Assembly: GCA_900184925.1 (NCBI GenBank)
Contig: FXYJ02000002.1
Location: 62,001 to 126,000 of the forward strand
Direction: 5' to 3'
DNA length: 64,000 nucleotides
Source: Ruminococcaceae bacterium HV4-5-B5C
Lineage (GTDB): Bacteria; Bacillota; Clostridia; Oscillospirales; Acutalibacteraceae
The notes under the pieces are model-generated. The model ran no database searches and was not told the origin of the DNA. It saw only the letters and a program-made list of their open reading frames with translations. Shown one piece after another: positions 18,821-27,677 of this stretch; within the stretch, counting starts at the first letter, position 1; each line of letters opens with the position of its first letter. The translations under genes were made by a program, and so were the position numbers.

Positions 18821-19522
18821 ATGGATGCGGTTTCACTTTTAATGCGCTTCGGGCTGACGAATCAGGAGGCGCGCGTTTACTGTACCCTCTGCGCCGAAGG
18901 GGAGATGACCGGCTACGAGGCGGCCAAGGCTACGGGCATTTCGCGCTCGAATGTTTACACCGCGCTCGCAGGCCTTGTGGAAAAAGGCGCGTCCTATCTT
19001 TCCGAGGGAAACGTCACGCGGTACACCGCCGTGCCCGCCGCGGAATTCTGCGACGGACGCATCGCTTCGCTCGGGAGCGCCCGCGACGAACTGATCCACT
19101 CCCTTCCGGCCCGTGTGGAAAGCGCGGACGGATATCTCACCGTAACGGGGGCCGAGAACATCCTCGCCCGTATCCGCTCGATGATTTCGGGCGCTCAGCT
19201 TCGCGTTTACGTTTCCATGTCGGCGCGCATGATGGAACTGGTTCGCCCGGAACTGGAAGACGCGCTCGGCCGCGGCCTCAAGGTCGTGCTGATCACCGAA
19301 CCGGCGTTCGTGCTGGAAGGCGCCGTCGCCTGGCACTCGGAAAAGGAGCGGCGGGAGATCCGGCTCATTGTAGACTCCACCTGCGCGCTGACCGGCGATA
19401 TCGACGAAGGCGAGTTTTCCACCTGCCTGTATTCACGCAAGAAAAACCTCACCGATTTGTTCAAGGAAGATTTAAAAAACGAAATCCAGCTCATCCGGCT
19501 GACGGAAGGAAGAATGAAATGA
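18821..19522 (+). CDS. TrmB-family transcriptional regulator, likely regulator of lysA
   Basis: About 233 residues. The N-terminal winged-helix TrmB domain (FGLTNQEARVYCTL...TGISRSNVYTALAGLVEKG) spans about residues 8-70. The C-terminal part resembles the PLD-like ligand domain of TrmB relatives. In-frame ATG codons stand at 18815 and 18821; GGGAGGG has proper spacing only to 18821. The stop overlaps the lysA start (ATGA). The coupling, and an operator on its own promoter, point to autoregulated control of diaminopimelate/lysine synthesis. That role is an inference, as TrmB proteins are better known as sugar regulators. Confidence 0.85.
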   Translation: MDAVSLLMRFGLTNQEARVYCTLCAEGEMTGYEAAKATGISRSNVYTALAGLVEKGASYLSEGNVTRYTAVPAAEFCDGRIASLGSARDELIHSLPARVESADGYLTVTGAENILARIRSMISGAQLRVYVSMSARMMELVRPELEDALGRGLKVVLITEPAFVLEGAVAWHSEKERREIRLIVDSTCALTGDIDEGEFSTCLYSRKKNLTDLFKEDLKNEIQLIRLTEGRMK

Positions 19523-20775
19523 AGGACTTTTATGTTTCCCATGAAAAGCTGGCCGAAATCGCGAAGCAGTATCCCACGCCGTTTTATCTCTACGACGAAA
19601 AAGGGATCCGTGAAAACATGGAGAGGGTAAAACGGGCCTTCGCATGGAACACGGGGTACCGCGAATATTTTGCCGTAAAAGCGACGCCGAACCCGTACCT
19701 TCTGGAACTGATGAAAGACGGGAGCTTCGGGGTTGACTGTTCCTCTCTGACCGAACTGATGCTTTCGGACGCGGTCGGTTTTTCCGGGGAACAGATTATG
19801 TTTTCTTCCAACGAAACGCCGGACGAGGATTTCCGGTTTGCCCACCGGCTCGGCGCGACGATCAACCTCGACGACTTTACGCATATTGAAATTCTGAACC
19901 GCCTGTGCGGAATTCCGGAGACCATCTGCTGCCGCTACAACCCGGGCGGGGTGTTTCAGGCGAGCAATGCCATTATGGACAATCCCGGCGACGCGAAGTA
20001 CGGCTTTACGCGCGACCAGCTCTTTGAGGGATTCCGCCTCCTGCAGCAGCTCGGCGCGAAGCATTTCGGCATCCATGCGTTTTTGGCAAGCAACACCACG
20101 GGGAACGAGTATTACCCCGTTCTTGCCAGACAGCTTTTTCAGCTTGCCGTCGACCTGCACCGCGAAACGGGCGCTCATATCGCGTTTGTCAACCTTTCCG
20201 GCGGCGTGGGCGTGCCCTATCGCCCGGAGCAGAAGCCGGCGGATATCCTCCGCATCGGGAAAGCGGTGCACAAGGTCTACGAAGAAGTTCTCGTGCCGGA
20301 GGGAATGGGCGATGTAAAGCTCTTCACCGAGATGGGCCGGTTTATGATTGCACCCTACGGCTGCCTCGTAGCTACGGCAATCCGTGAAAAGCATATTTAT
20401 AAGGAATACATCGGCCTCGATGCCTGCGCTGCGAACCTGATGCGCCCGGCAATGTACGGCTCCTACCACCGCGTGACGGTCAGCGGCAAGGAAGACCTGC
20501 CCTGTGACCATAAATACGATATTGTGGGCGGGCTGTGCGAGAACAACGACAAATTCGCCGTTGACCGCATGCTGCCGAAAATCAGTATGGGCGACTTCAT
20601 TGTGATCCATGACACCGGGGCGCACGGCCATGCCATGGGCTACAACTACAACGGCAAGCTCCGCTCCGCCGAGCTCCTTCTGAAGGAAGACGGCTCCGTG
20701 AAGCTGATCCGCCGTGCGGAGACTCCCGCCGATTATTTCGCCACGCTCGATTACCCGGGCCTGCCGAAGCTTTGA
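19519..20775 (+). CDS. lysA: Diaminopimelate decarboxylase
   Basis: 418 residues of fold-type III PLP decarboxylase. The PLP lysine is in YFAVKATPNP (K54). The sequence continues with the TIM-barrel core, GIHAF and NLSGGVGVPY, then the C-terminal CENND and GAHGHAMGYNYNGK sites. It makes lysine from meso-diaminopimelate. The variant length and motifs resemble the longer LysA relatives, so a related decarboxylase cannot be wholly excluded. It is the last gene of its unit and is followed by a 14-bp hairpin. Confidence 0.9.
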   Translation: MKDFYVSHEKLAEIAKQYPTPFYLYDEKGIRENMERVKRAFAWNTGYREYFAVKATPNPYLLELMKDGSFGVDCSSLTELMLSDAVGFSGEQIMFSSNETPDEDFRFAHRLGATINLDDFTHIEILNRLCGIPETICCRYNPGGVFQASNAIMDNPGDAKYGFTRDQLFEGFRLLQQLGAKHFGIHAFLASNTTGNEYYPVLARQLFQLAVDLHRETGAHIAFVNLSGGVGVPYRPEQKPADILRIGKAVHKVYEEVLVPEGMGDVKLFTEMGRFMIAPYGCLVATAIREKHIYKEYIGLDACAANLMRPAMYGSYHRVTVSGKEDLPCDHKYDIVGGLCENNDKFAVDRMLPKISMGDFIVIHDTGAHGHAMGYNYNGKLRSAELLLKEDGSVKLIRRAETPADYFATLDYPGLPKL

Positions 20776-20796
20776 TGTTTTTTCTTCCGGGCAAAA

Positions 20797-20830
20797 CGAA
20801 AAGGAGCCGCTTTCGGGCGGCTCCTTTTCG
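20797..20830 (+). terminator. Terminator of trmB-lysA
   Basis: A perfect 14-bp stem, CGAAAAGGAGCCGC with its complement, encloses a 6-nt loop. The downstream arm itself contains CCTTTT, so termination is likely on the plus strand. It may work in both directions. Confidence 0.8.
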
Positions 20831-20851
20831 TTGGAGAAAGAGGAAGTAATT

Positions 20852-20968
20852 ATGAAAAAAGCAAAATCATCCTCATCGGAGGAGGCTTATAAGCAATTTG
20901 TGGGCCGCGCTGCCTGCGGCGGTTTTGGAGTGACTTTATTTTACCCGGGGATTATGTCACCGCAGTGA
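20852..20968 (+). CDS. Possible 38-residue peptide
   Basis: The ATG at 20852 is preceded by AGAGGAAG at good spacing and follows the lysA terminator. The peptide begins MKKAKSSSSEEAYKQFV, is basic at the N-terminus, and has a short hydrophobic C-terminus. No homologue is recognised. The good ribosome site is the only support, and it may be spurious. The sequence from 20969 to 21106 holds nothing recognisable. Confidence 0.3.
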   Translation: MKKAKSSSSEEAYKQFVGRAACGGFGVTLFYPGIMSPQ

Positions 20969-21106
20969 ATCCCTTTTGAAGTTTTTTTGGAATATCTGTG
21001 AACAAACTGCGAACAGAGCCCGCCTGCAGGGAGAAATTGAGACCTGAGCGCCCGGAAGGTGTGACGGAAGGGGCAGAGATGCCCTGTGGAAGAGGAATGC
21101 GATCTT

Positions 21107-21769
21107 TCATCGCTGTGCGGATTTCAGTTCGATTTCCAGCGGAAACTCGAACCTTGCGTAGTTGTTTTCCTGCGCCTGTGACTGTGCTTCCGTTCCGTTC
21201 AGAACAGTGCAGATCAGTGTCAGGCTGCCGGGCATTCCTGTCTTTCCGAAATCCAGACCAATGGAATGCAGGCCGGGACCAATTCCTTCCACGCCGTCTG
21301 AAGACGGGACGACGGTTACGGGAATTGTGGTTTTTCCGTCTTTGCCTAGAATTTCGGTTTTCACCGTCCAGCCGGCTTGCTGGGAGCCATCGACCGAGTA
21401 AAAAATGGTGAGTCGGTTTTTGGCGGCGGTGAGGTAGTGGACGCGCAGAGTAATTCCGTTTTTAATCTGGACGCTGTCTACAACCTGTATTGCATCGTCT
21501 GCTTCGGCAGCCCGCATTGAGCGGGAAAACATGACGGCTTCGGCAAGGTCCTCCGCAGCCGGTACGCGGCGGCAGGCGCGGGCGAATGGCACGGAGAGGT
21601 TCACCAGAGCGACGAACAGGCCGAGCAGGGCCGTGAGGGCGAGAAGCCCTGAGGCGGCGGCGCGCGCAGCGCGGGAGTGCCCGTTCCTGCTGGCCCGGGG
21701 GCATGACTGCGCTGCGCCGGAGCCGGGCGGCATCTGCTCTTTGTCCCGCATTTTTTCCATCTGTGCCAT
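21107..21769 (-). CDS. Membrane-anchored DUF4179-like protein
   Basis: 220 residues. A polar N-terminal tail (about 1-38) precedes one transmembrane segment (about 39-58). The outside domain starts with a NLSVPFARACRRVP-like stretch typical of DUF4179. In many Bacillota such proteins are anti-sigma-factor-like sensors paired with an ECF sigma gene. No sigma gene is adjacent here, and the zinc-binding anti-sigma N-terminus is absent, so it may be a solitary derivative. GGAGGAAGG precedes the ATG. Confidence 0.65.
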   Translation of the reverse strand: MAQMEKMRDKEQMPPGSGAAQSCPRASRNGHSRAARAAASGLLALTALLGLFVALVNLSVPFARACRRVPAAEDLAEAVMFSRSMRAAEADDAIQVVDSVQIKNGITLRVHYLTAAKNRLTIFYSVDGSQQAGWTVKTEILGKDGKTTIPVTVVPSSDGVEGIGPGLHSIGLDFGKTGMPGSLTLICTVLNGTEAQSQAQENNYARFEFPLEIELKSAQR

Positions 21770-22088
21770 GACCCTTCCTCCTCCGCCTGAAAAAAACCGG
21801 ATTTTTTTTATTTTACCACAGAAAAAGGAAATCGGTCAAATTGCAGGGTGTGAAGTCGGAAAGAGGAACAGCCGTTTTGCCGTCAGACAGCTTTCCTCAC
21901 TTCTGTTAAAAATAGGCACAAATTATTCGGATACAGACAGAAAATTTGCTAAAATTCTGCTATACTGTCTAAACGCTAGGAACTATTGCCATAAATTTTA
22001 ACAATATATACTAAGTTATTGTGAAAATGCAGCAAACCGTCTCGGCATCAGGTGCTAAATCTACGATTAAAAACGCAGGAGGGGAACT

Positions 22089-23825
22089 ATGAAAAACTTC
22101 AAGAATCTGAGCATCAGCCAAAAATTAAAAGCGGGCTTTATGGCAATGCTGGGAGCCGTAGTCGTCGTGGGCGGACTTGGAATTTTCGGAATGATGCGAA
22201 TCGACCAAATGGATCAGCATCTTTATGAAAAACAGATGGCCCCGGTTGAAGACCTGATCAGCGCCACGAAGAGCCTTTATCAGATCGGTCTGGATGCGCG
22301 CGGAATTATTCTCTACGAAAAAAAGCCCGAAGACATGAAAAAGCTCGAACAGGACTACAAAAAGAGCAAGCAGAATTTTCTGGAGAAAGCTGCTACATAC
22401 CGCAAAACAATGACGGTTCCCGAAGCCATCGCGAAATACGATGATGCAACCAGACTTTTCAGCCATTCGTATGACCCAACCGTCCAGAATGCCATCCAGT
22501 TTGTGAGAGATGGGAGGCCGGACCTCGCCTTTGATGAGCTCAACAGCGCGAGCGAAGATATTCAGCAGATTCTTGACGATTACGATAAAATCATTGATAT
22601 CCGCATGGCTTCCGCCAAGGCGACGAGCGCATCGAACGGGGTGGACGCACTCATGCTGACCGTGGGCATGGCGGTCATGGTTCTGCTCGGAGCCGGGTTC
22701 GCATTTCTGATGAGTGGCAGACTTTCCCGCATGATCAGCAAGCCGATTGAGGAGGTCGTCGCCGGAGCGAAGCAGGTCGCTCTGGGACGGGTCGACGTCG
22801 ACCTCTCGCACCTCGATTCGAAAGACGAAACCGGTCAGCTCGCCGCCGCCTTTACTGAAATGCTCGACGGAATCCGCGGGCAGGTTGCGGCTGCCGGGCA
22901 GATCAGCAGCGGAGACTTCACAAAGGAGGTTCCGCTCCGTTCGGAACAGGATGCCCTCGGCCTCGCGCTGCGTAAGATCCGGGAGGACCTGAATGAAACC
23001 CTGATACTGATCGATATGGCGGCGGAGCAGGTCACCGTCGGCGCGGGGCAGGTTTCCGCGGCGTCGCAGTCCCTTGCCTCCGGTGCGACGGAGCAGGCGT
23101 CTTCCGTTGAAGAACTTTCCGCTTCCGTTACAAGTGTCTCGCAGGAAGCGGCCCGGAACGCAGAGAGCGTCCGGCAGGCCGCAGAATATGTGGAGCAGGC
23201 GGATGCGGGTGTTCAGGAAGGCAACGAATCCATGGCAAAGCTGAACGCCTCCATGCAGCAGATCGGGGAGACATCGGAAAAGATTTCGAAGATCACCAAA
23301 ATGGTTGAGGATATTGCGTTCCAGACAAATATTCTCGCGCTCAACGCGGCAGTGGAAGCGGCGCGCGCCGGCGCCGCCGGGAAAGGCTTTTCCGTGGTTG
23401 CGGAGGAGGTGCGCAATCTCGCCGGTAAATCCTCGGAAGCGGCAAAACAGACATCCGACCTGATCCGGCAGTCTTCCGCGGCTGTTTCACAGGGAAGGCA
23501 ACTGGCTTTGCAGACCGCAAACGCGCTTCAGGGCGTTTCGGAAAAGGCACGGCTCGTTGGGCAGGCAATCGGGCAGGTCGAGGCCGCTTCGTCGAAGCAG
23601 GCACTTGTCATCCAGCAGATCACGCAGGGGCTGTCACAGGTCTCGGCCGTCATTCAGACAACCGCCGCGACCGCCGAAGAAAGTTCGGCTTCGAGCGAGG
23701 AACTGGCTGCGCAGGCGCAGAACCTGAAGCAGGAAGTTGGAAAGTTCAGGCTGAGCGACGGCAACGAAATGCCGGAACAGGGGTGTCAGGAAGAAGAATC
23801 GTCTTCCCCGCAGGGCGAGGACTGA
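22089..23825 (+). CDS. Methyl-accepting chemotaxis protein
   Basis: 578 residues. TM1 lies at about 14-36, then a four-helix-bundle sensor domain (about 37-185), TM2 (about 187-208), HAMP (about 209-262), and the MCP signalling hairpin with the conserved tip [20 protein letters not shown]. The C-terminal tail is acidic, without an NWETF-like tether. GGAGGGG lies before the ATG. It senses an unknown ligand and signals to CheA-CheW. A close paralogue lies 450 bp downstream. No other chemotaxis genes are in the window. Confidence 0.96.
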   Translation: MKNFKNLSISQKLKAGFMAMLGAVVVVGGLGIFGMMRIDQMDQHLYEKQMAPVEDLISATKSLYQIGLDARGIILYEKKPEDMKKLEQDYKKSKQNFLEKAATYRKTMTVPEAIAKYDDATRLFSHSYDPTVQNAIQFVRDGRPDLAFDELNSASEDIQQILDDYDKIIDIRMASAKATSASNGVDALMLTVGMAVMVLLGAGFAFLMSGRLSRMISKPIEEVVAGAKQVALGRVDVDLSHLDSKDETGQLAAAFTEMLDGIRGQVAAAGQISSGDFTKEVPLRSEQDALGLALRKIREDLNETLILIDMAAEQVTVGAGQVSAASQSLASGATEQASSVEELSASVTSVSQEAARNAESVRQAAEYVEQADAGVQEGNESMAKLNASMQQIGETSEKISKITKMVEDIAFQTNILALNAAVEAARAGAAGKGFSVVAEEVRNLAGKSSEAAKQTSDLIRQSSAAVSQGRQLALQTANALQGVSEKARLVGQAIGQVEAASSKQALVIQQITQGLSQVSAVIQTTAATAEESSASSEELAAQAQNLKQEVGKFRLSDGNEMPEQGCQEEESSSPQGED

Positions 23826-23850
23826 GTTTCAGCAGGAATACACAAAGGGA

Positions 23851-23887
23851 GGCGTGCCGGAGGAATTTCGGCACGCCCCCTTCTTTT
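23851..23887 (+). terminator. Terminator of the first chemoreceptor gene
   Basis: GGCGTGCCG pairs with CGGCACGCC around a 9-nt loop, followed by CCCTTCTTTT. The structure is nearly the same as the one after the second receptor gene. Confidence 0.85.
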
Positions 23888-24278
23888 GCCCCGGCCGCAG
23901 CGGGGTTGTTACCTGCAGGTTGTCGTTTTAAAAGAAGGTGCTGTTTAAGGTGCCAGGCTTAGGAATCGTTGTTTTTTCTGACAGGAAGAGAAGGATATTT
24001 TTGTTAAATATTAAACGGAATTTTGCCGGAAAGGATAGAATTGCCTGCAAGAACTCTGCTATACTTCTAAAATATAGGGACTATTGCTAAAATATTTAGC
24101 ATAATTTTACATGTTATAGTCAAAGTGCAGCAAATTTCAGCGTCGCGAAGCAGTAAGGAGCCTTGTTTTAAAATGTATGACGGCAGCAACCGGCTGTTTT
24201 TACTTTGCTGTTTTGCTTTCGGGCGGACTCAATATCGGATGCACATAAAAATTTACGAATACAACGCAGGAGGGAATT
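23888..24278 (+). other. Intergenic region before the second chemoreceptor
   Basis: This 391-bp stretch has no credible gene. Its part at about 24040-24140 parallels the region at about 21950-22050 upstream of the first receptor. Both have CTGCTATACT, then a GG(G/A)ACTATTGC-A/T-rich run and GTGCAGCAAA or ATGCAGCAAA. The shared blocks mark the promoter/leader duplicated along with the gene. TATACT is the likely -10, and no convincing -35 is visible. Confidence 0.5.
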
Positions 24279-26075
24279 ATGAAAAAATTCAGGAACCTGA
24301 GCATCAGCCGGAAATTGAGAGTTGGATTCATGTCCATGCTGGCGGCAGTAGTCGTCGTGGGCGGGATGGGAATCTTCGGGATGATGCGGATCAACCAGAT
24401 GGACCAGTACCTTTATGAAAAACAAATGGCGCCGGTCGAAGACCTGATCAACGCCACGAAGAGTTTTTATCAGATCCGTGTGGATGTGGAAAGTCTTATT
24501 ATCTTTGCAAATGTTCCTCAGCAGATTGATAAGCTTGAGAAGGATTATGAAGCGAACAAGGCAACATTTGTGGCAAAATCGCTGGCTTATCGAAAGACCA
24601 TGACAAACGCCGAAGCCATTGCGAAGTACAACGACGCAACGAAGCTGTTCAGCGATTCGTATGACCCTGCAATCCAGAATGCCATCCAGCAGGTGAAAGC
24701 CGGAAGCCCGGATTCCGCGTTTCAGGCGCTCAACATGGAAACCACCGATATTGATCAGATTCTTGACGATTACAACAAAATGATTCAGATCCGCATGGCA
24801 ACTGCCAAGTCGACGAGCGCATCAAACGGGGTGGACGCGCTCATGCTGACGGTCGTCATGGGGGTAATTGTTCTGCTCGGAGCCGGGTTCGCGTTCCTGA
24901 TGAGCCGCAGACTTTCGCAGATGATCGGTAAACCGATTGAAGAGGTTGTCGCGGGTGCAAAGGAAGTCGCTCTGGGCAGGGTGGACGTCGACCTTTCGCA
25001 CCTCGATTCGAAAGACGAAACCGGTCAGCTCGCCGCCGCCTTTACCGAAATGCTCGAGGGAATCCGCGGGCAGGTCGCTGCGGCCGGGCAGATCAGCAGC
25101 GGAGACTTCACAAAGGAGGTTCCGCTCCGTTCGGAACAGGATGCCCTCGGTCTCGCGCTGCGTAAGATCAGGGAGGATTTGAATGAAACCCTGATACTGA
25201 TTGATATGGCGGCGGAGCAGGTCACCGTCGGCGCGGGGCAGGTTTCCGCGGCGTCGCAGTCCCTTGCCTCCGGTGCGACGGAGCAGGCGTCCTCCGTCGA
25301 AGAGCTCTCCGCTTCCGTAACAAGTGTTTCGCAGGAAGCGGCCCGGAATGCCGAGAACGTTCGGCAGGCCGCGGAATATGTGGAGCAGGCCGATGCGGGA
25401 GTTCAGGAAGGCAACGCATCGATGGCAAAACTGAATGTCTCCATGCAGCAGATCGGGGAGACGTCGGAAAAGATTTCAAAGATCACCAAGATGGTTGAGG
25501 ATATTGCGTTCCAGACAAATATTCTCGCGCTCAACGCGGCAGTAGAAGCGGCGCGCGCCGGCGCCGCCGGGAAAGGCTTCTCTGTGGTCGCGGAGGAGGT
25601 GCGCAATCTCGCCGCGAAATCCTCGGAAGCGGCAAAGCAGACGTCCGACCTGATCCAGCAGTCTTCCGCGGCGGTTTCGCAGGGAAAGGATCTTGCTTCC
25701 AAGACGGCAGGCTCTTTGCAGATTGCTTCGGAAAAGGCCCGTCTTGTGGCGCAGGCAATTGGGGAGATCGAGTCCGCTTCGTCGAAGCAGGCGCTTGCCA
25801 TCCAGCAGATCACGCAGGGGCTGTCGCAGGTCTCGTCCGTGATTCAGACGACCGCCGCAACGGCCGAAGAAAGCTCGGCTTCGAGTGAGGAACTGGCGGC
25901 GCAGGCGCAGAACCTGAAACAGGAAGTCGGGAAGTTCCGACTGAGCGACGGCAGCGAAACGCCGGAGGAGCCGGCGCCGGAGCAGGAACCCGAGAAAATA
26001 GATCCCGAGGACATGGAACCCATGGAAACAGAACCCGAGGAAAAAGAACAGCTTTCTCCCGAGAGCGAAGGCTGA
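24279..26075 (+). CDS. Methyl-accepting chemotaxis protein (paralogue)
   Basis: 598 residues with the same layout as the receptor just upstream: TM1 (about 14-36), sensor domain, TM2 (about 187-208), HAMP and the signalling hairpin. The cytoplasmic halves are almost identical in protein and DNA, while the sensor domains differ clearly. It ends in an extra tail of about 35 residues rich in Glu and Pro. The pair arose by tandem duplication with a diverging input domain, and the signalling part was kept alike by selection or gene conversion (inference). GGAGGG precedes the ATG. Confidence 0.96.
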   Translation: MKKFRNLSISRKLRVGFMSMLAAVVVVGGMGIFGMMRINQMDQYLYEKQMAPVEDLINATKSFYQIRVDVESLIIFANVPQQIDKLEKDYEANKATFVAKSLAYRKTMTNAEAIAKYNDATKLFSDSYDPAIQNAIQQVKAGSPDSAFQALNMETTDIDQILDDYNKMIQIRMATAKSTSASNGVDALMLTVVMGVIVLLGAGFAFLMSRRLSQMIGKPIEEVVAGAKEVALGRVDVDLSHLDSKDETGQLAAAFTEMLEGIRGQVAAAGQISSGDFTKEVPLRSEQDALGLALRKIREDLNETLILIDMAAEQVTVGAGQVSAASQSLASGATEQASSVEELSASVTSVSQEAARNAENVRQAAEYVEQADAGVQEGNASMAKLNVSMQQIGETSEKISKITKMVEDIAFQTNILALNAAVEAARAGAAGKGFSVVAEEVRNLAAKSSEAAKQTSDLIQQSSAAVSQGKDLASKTAGSLQIASEKARLVAQAIGEIESASSKQALAIQQITQGLSQVSSVIQTTAATAEESSASSEELAAQAQNLKQEVGKFRLSDGSETPEEPAPEQEPEKIDPEDMEPMETEPEEKEQLSPESEG

Positions 26076-26083
26076 GTCTTAAA

Positions 26084-26120
26084 GGGGGCGTGCCGGAAGA
26101 ATCCGGCACGCCCCCTGTTT
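26084..26120 (+). terminator. Terminator of the second chemoreceptor gene
   Basis: A 13-bp perfect stem (GGGGGCGTGCCGG and complement) with a 6-nt loop is followed by TGTTT. It also ends 3 bp before the convergent tspO stop, so it may serve both strands. Confidence 0.85.
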
Positions 26121-26122
26121 AT

Positions 26123-26599
26123 TCAGTTGAGAACCCAGATGCAGTAATTCAGGTACGCCGCAAAGGTCAGCCAGACAATGTAGGGTATTTGCAGAAGCGC
26201 CGCCGCCCTGCGGCACCGCCAGAACAGAATGATCATCGTCAGCACGGCAATCCAGAGAAGAATGAGAAGAATCAGCGCGTAAAAATAGGCGCGGCAGTTG
26301 AAAAAAATGAGCGGCCAGAAAAAATTCAGCGCAAGCTGAACGCCGTAGATGGTGAGAGCATCGTTTTTCCCTGCACATCCCGATTCATAGACCAGATAGG
26401 CCGAGACAGCCATGAGAATGAACAAAATCGTCCACACGATGGGAAAAACACTTGCGGGGGGAGCGAGCGGCGGGCGGCGGATGCTGCCGTACTGCCGCAT
26501 GGCCTGCGCCGTCAGCAGGGCGGAAAGTCCCCCGGTACCGAGACTGATCAGCAGACTCAGGAGCATAGTCTTCCATTTAATTCGGCATGTTGCGTACAT
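26123..26599 (-). CDS. tspO: TspO/MBR family protein
   Basis: 158 residues with five transmembrane segments. Family motifs are the loop after TM1 (RRPPLAPPASVFPIVWTILF) and the Trp/Asn-rich region in TM3 (ALNFFWPLIFF). TspO binds porphyrins and related ligands in the membrane. The open frame extends upstream, but AAAGGCGGTGG sits 9 nt before the ATG at 26599, which gives the normal length. It is convergent with the chemoreceptor gene. Confidence 0.93.
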   Translation of the reverse strand: MYATCRIKWKTMLLSLLISLGTGGLSALLTAQAMRQYGSIRRPPLAPPASVFPIVWTILFILMAVSAYLVYESGCAGKNDALTIYGVQLALNFFWPLIFFNCRAYFYALILLILLWIAVLTMIILFWRCRRAAALLQIPYIVWLTFAAYLNYCIWVLN

Positions 26600-26748
26600 A
26601 AGTTCAGTCCACCGCCTTTCAGCATTAGTATATTTCACAGTGCGGCATACTATGAGCGCAGACAAAGGATGAAAATAAAAAAACAGGAACCGGCCGCATC
26701 GAACCTGGTTTTCGGTGCGTCCGGTTCGGTTTTATCCCGCGGATATTC

Positions 26749-27144
26749 TTACATCACCCGCGTTGGGAAAAGAGCGTCCAATAATCCGATTGCAACGGCA
26801 CCCAGTATGGCTCCCAGGATTGTGACGTGCATATTTGGGACGAGGAATTGTGCAACATATATGATGATCACTGATACAACGAATCCCTTCAAGCCTTTTC
26901 CGAATGGGGACGCATCGACTTTCATCAGAGTTTCGATCAGGTAATCGAGAAGGCTGATAACAATAGCGGCAATGACGAACGACCAGATTCCGGAAATTGT
27001 AAACCCGGGGGTTAAAACAGAAACAATTGCCAGAATAATGGCCATGATGATCATTCTGCCGAACCATCTCAAGAACATGACCGAGGTTGACTTGTCGTCG
27101 TGCACATGATCCGCATCATGAACCTGAGCAGCGTGATTAGACAT
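26749..27144 (-). CDS. YvlD-like membrane protein (phage holin 4_2 family)
   Basis: 131 residues with a His-rich soluble N-terminus (about 1-20) and four transmembrane segments. The pattern PGFTISGIWSFVIAAIVIS and the C-terminal GAILGAVAIGLLDALFP match the YvlD/COG1950 family. These are chromosomal membrane proteins named after a holin similarity, and a lysis role is not implied. GGAGGAG precedes the ATG. No phage genes are next to it. Confidence 0.8.
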   Translation of the reverse strand: MSNHAAQVHDADHVHDDKSTSVMFLRWFGRMIIMAIILAIVSVLTPGFTISGIWSFVIAAIVISLLDYLIETLMKVDASPFGKGLKGFVVSVIIIYVAQFLVPNMHVTILGAILGAVAIGLLDALFPTRVM

Positions 27145-27244
27145 ATTAACTCCTCCTTTCCGTTTTTTATTCTTAACTTCCTTGCAATTTCTATGCTGTG
27201 TGACAAATTTTGGACGGATTTGCAATGCCTCAGACAAACACAAT

Positions 27245-27280
27245 AAAAAAAGGAACCCGGCCGAAAGACCGTGTTCCTTT
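27245..27280 (-). terminator. Terminator of the type VII effector-type operon
   Basis: On the minus strand AAAGGAACACGG folds on CCGGGTTCCTTT with a central TTTC-type loop, followed by a TTTTTTT run. It lies past the DUF4176 gene. It is a divergent member of the AAGGAATGCAGCC hairpin family found at 32.0, 33.1 and 34.8-35.2 kb. Confidence 0.8.
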
Positions 27281-27322
27281 CTGATTTGTTCCGGTGAGTA
27301 TGTATTTGATGACAGCCTTTTT

Positions 27323-27628
27323 TTACTGCTTTTCAGGCGAAGGCGGCGTTGTATGAGTTTGCCCGGCTTCCTCCGCATTTAAAATGTCTTTCACAAATTT
27401 TTCGTCTTCGTCGTCAACATAGCCTTTGAAAATGACCTGCGCAATTTGACTGTGATCAAATAAAAAAGTAAATTCATCGCTTACATTCCCTTCGGGGTAA
27501 AAGCATGCCACGTAATCATACATTTTTCCGCTTTCTGCGGCCATTTGTTTTCTCCCGTAAATCATAATTTTTTTGGTGCCGCCCTTGAGCAGAACCACGC
27601 TGCCGATCGGAAGATATTCTTTCATCAT
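27323..27628 (-). CDS. DUF4176 protein, type VII secretion accessory
   Basis: 101 residues. The YLPIGSVVLLKGGTKKIMIYGR start, the central YDYVACFYPEG and the later FKGYVDDEDEKF match DUF4176, a small family tied to LXG/WXG toxin loci in Bacillota. AAGGAG lies 5 nt before the ATG at 27628. It lies 49 bp past the membrane protein gene and ends the operon. The molecular function is unknown, and a chaperone or adaptor role is inferred from context. Confidence 0.85.
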   Translation of the reverse strand: MMKEYLPIGSVVLLKGGTKKIMIYGRKQMAAESGKMYDYVACFYPEGNVSDEFTFLFDHSQIAQVIFKGYVDDEDEKFVKDILNAEEAGQTHTTPPSPEKQ

Positions 27629-27677
27629 TCTGGCTCCTTTTTGCAAAAGTGTTGTTTACACAGATTTCCCGTTAAAA

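Noticed and set aside
26749..27144. YvlD-like protein as a prophage holin
   Set aside because: No phage genes are nearby. The family is common in chromosomes, and the name reflects only a similarity.
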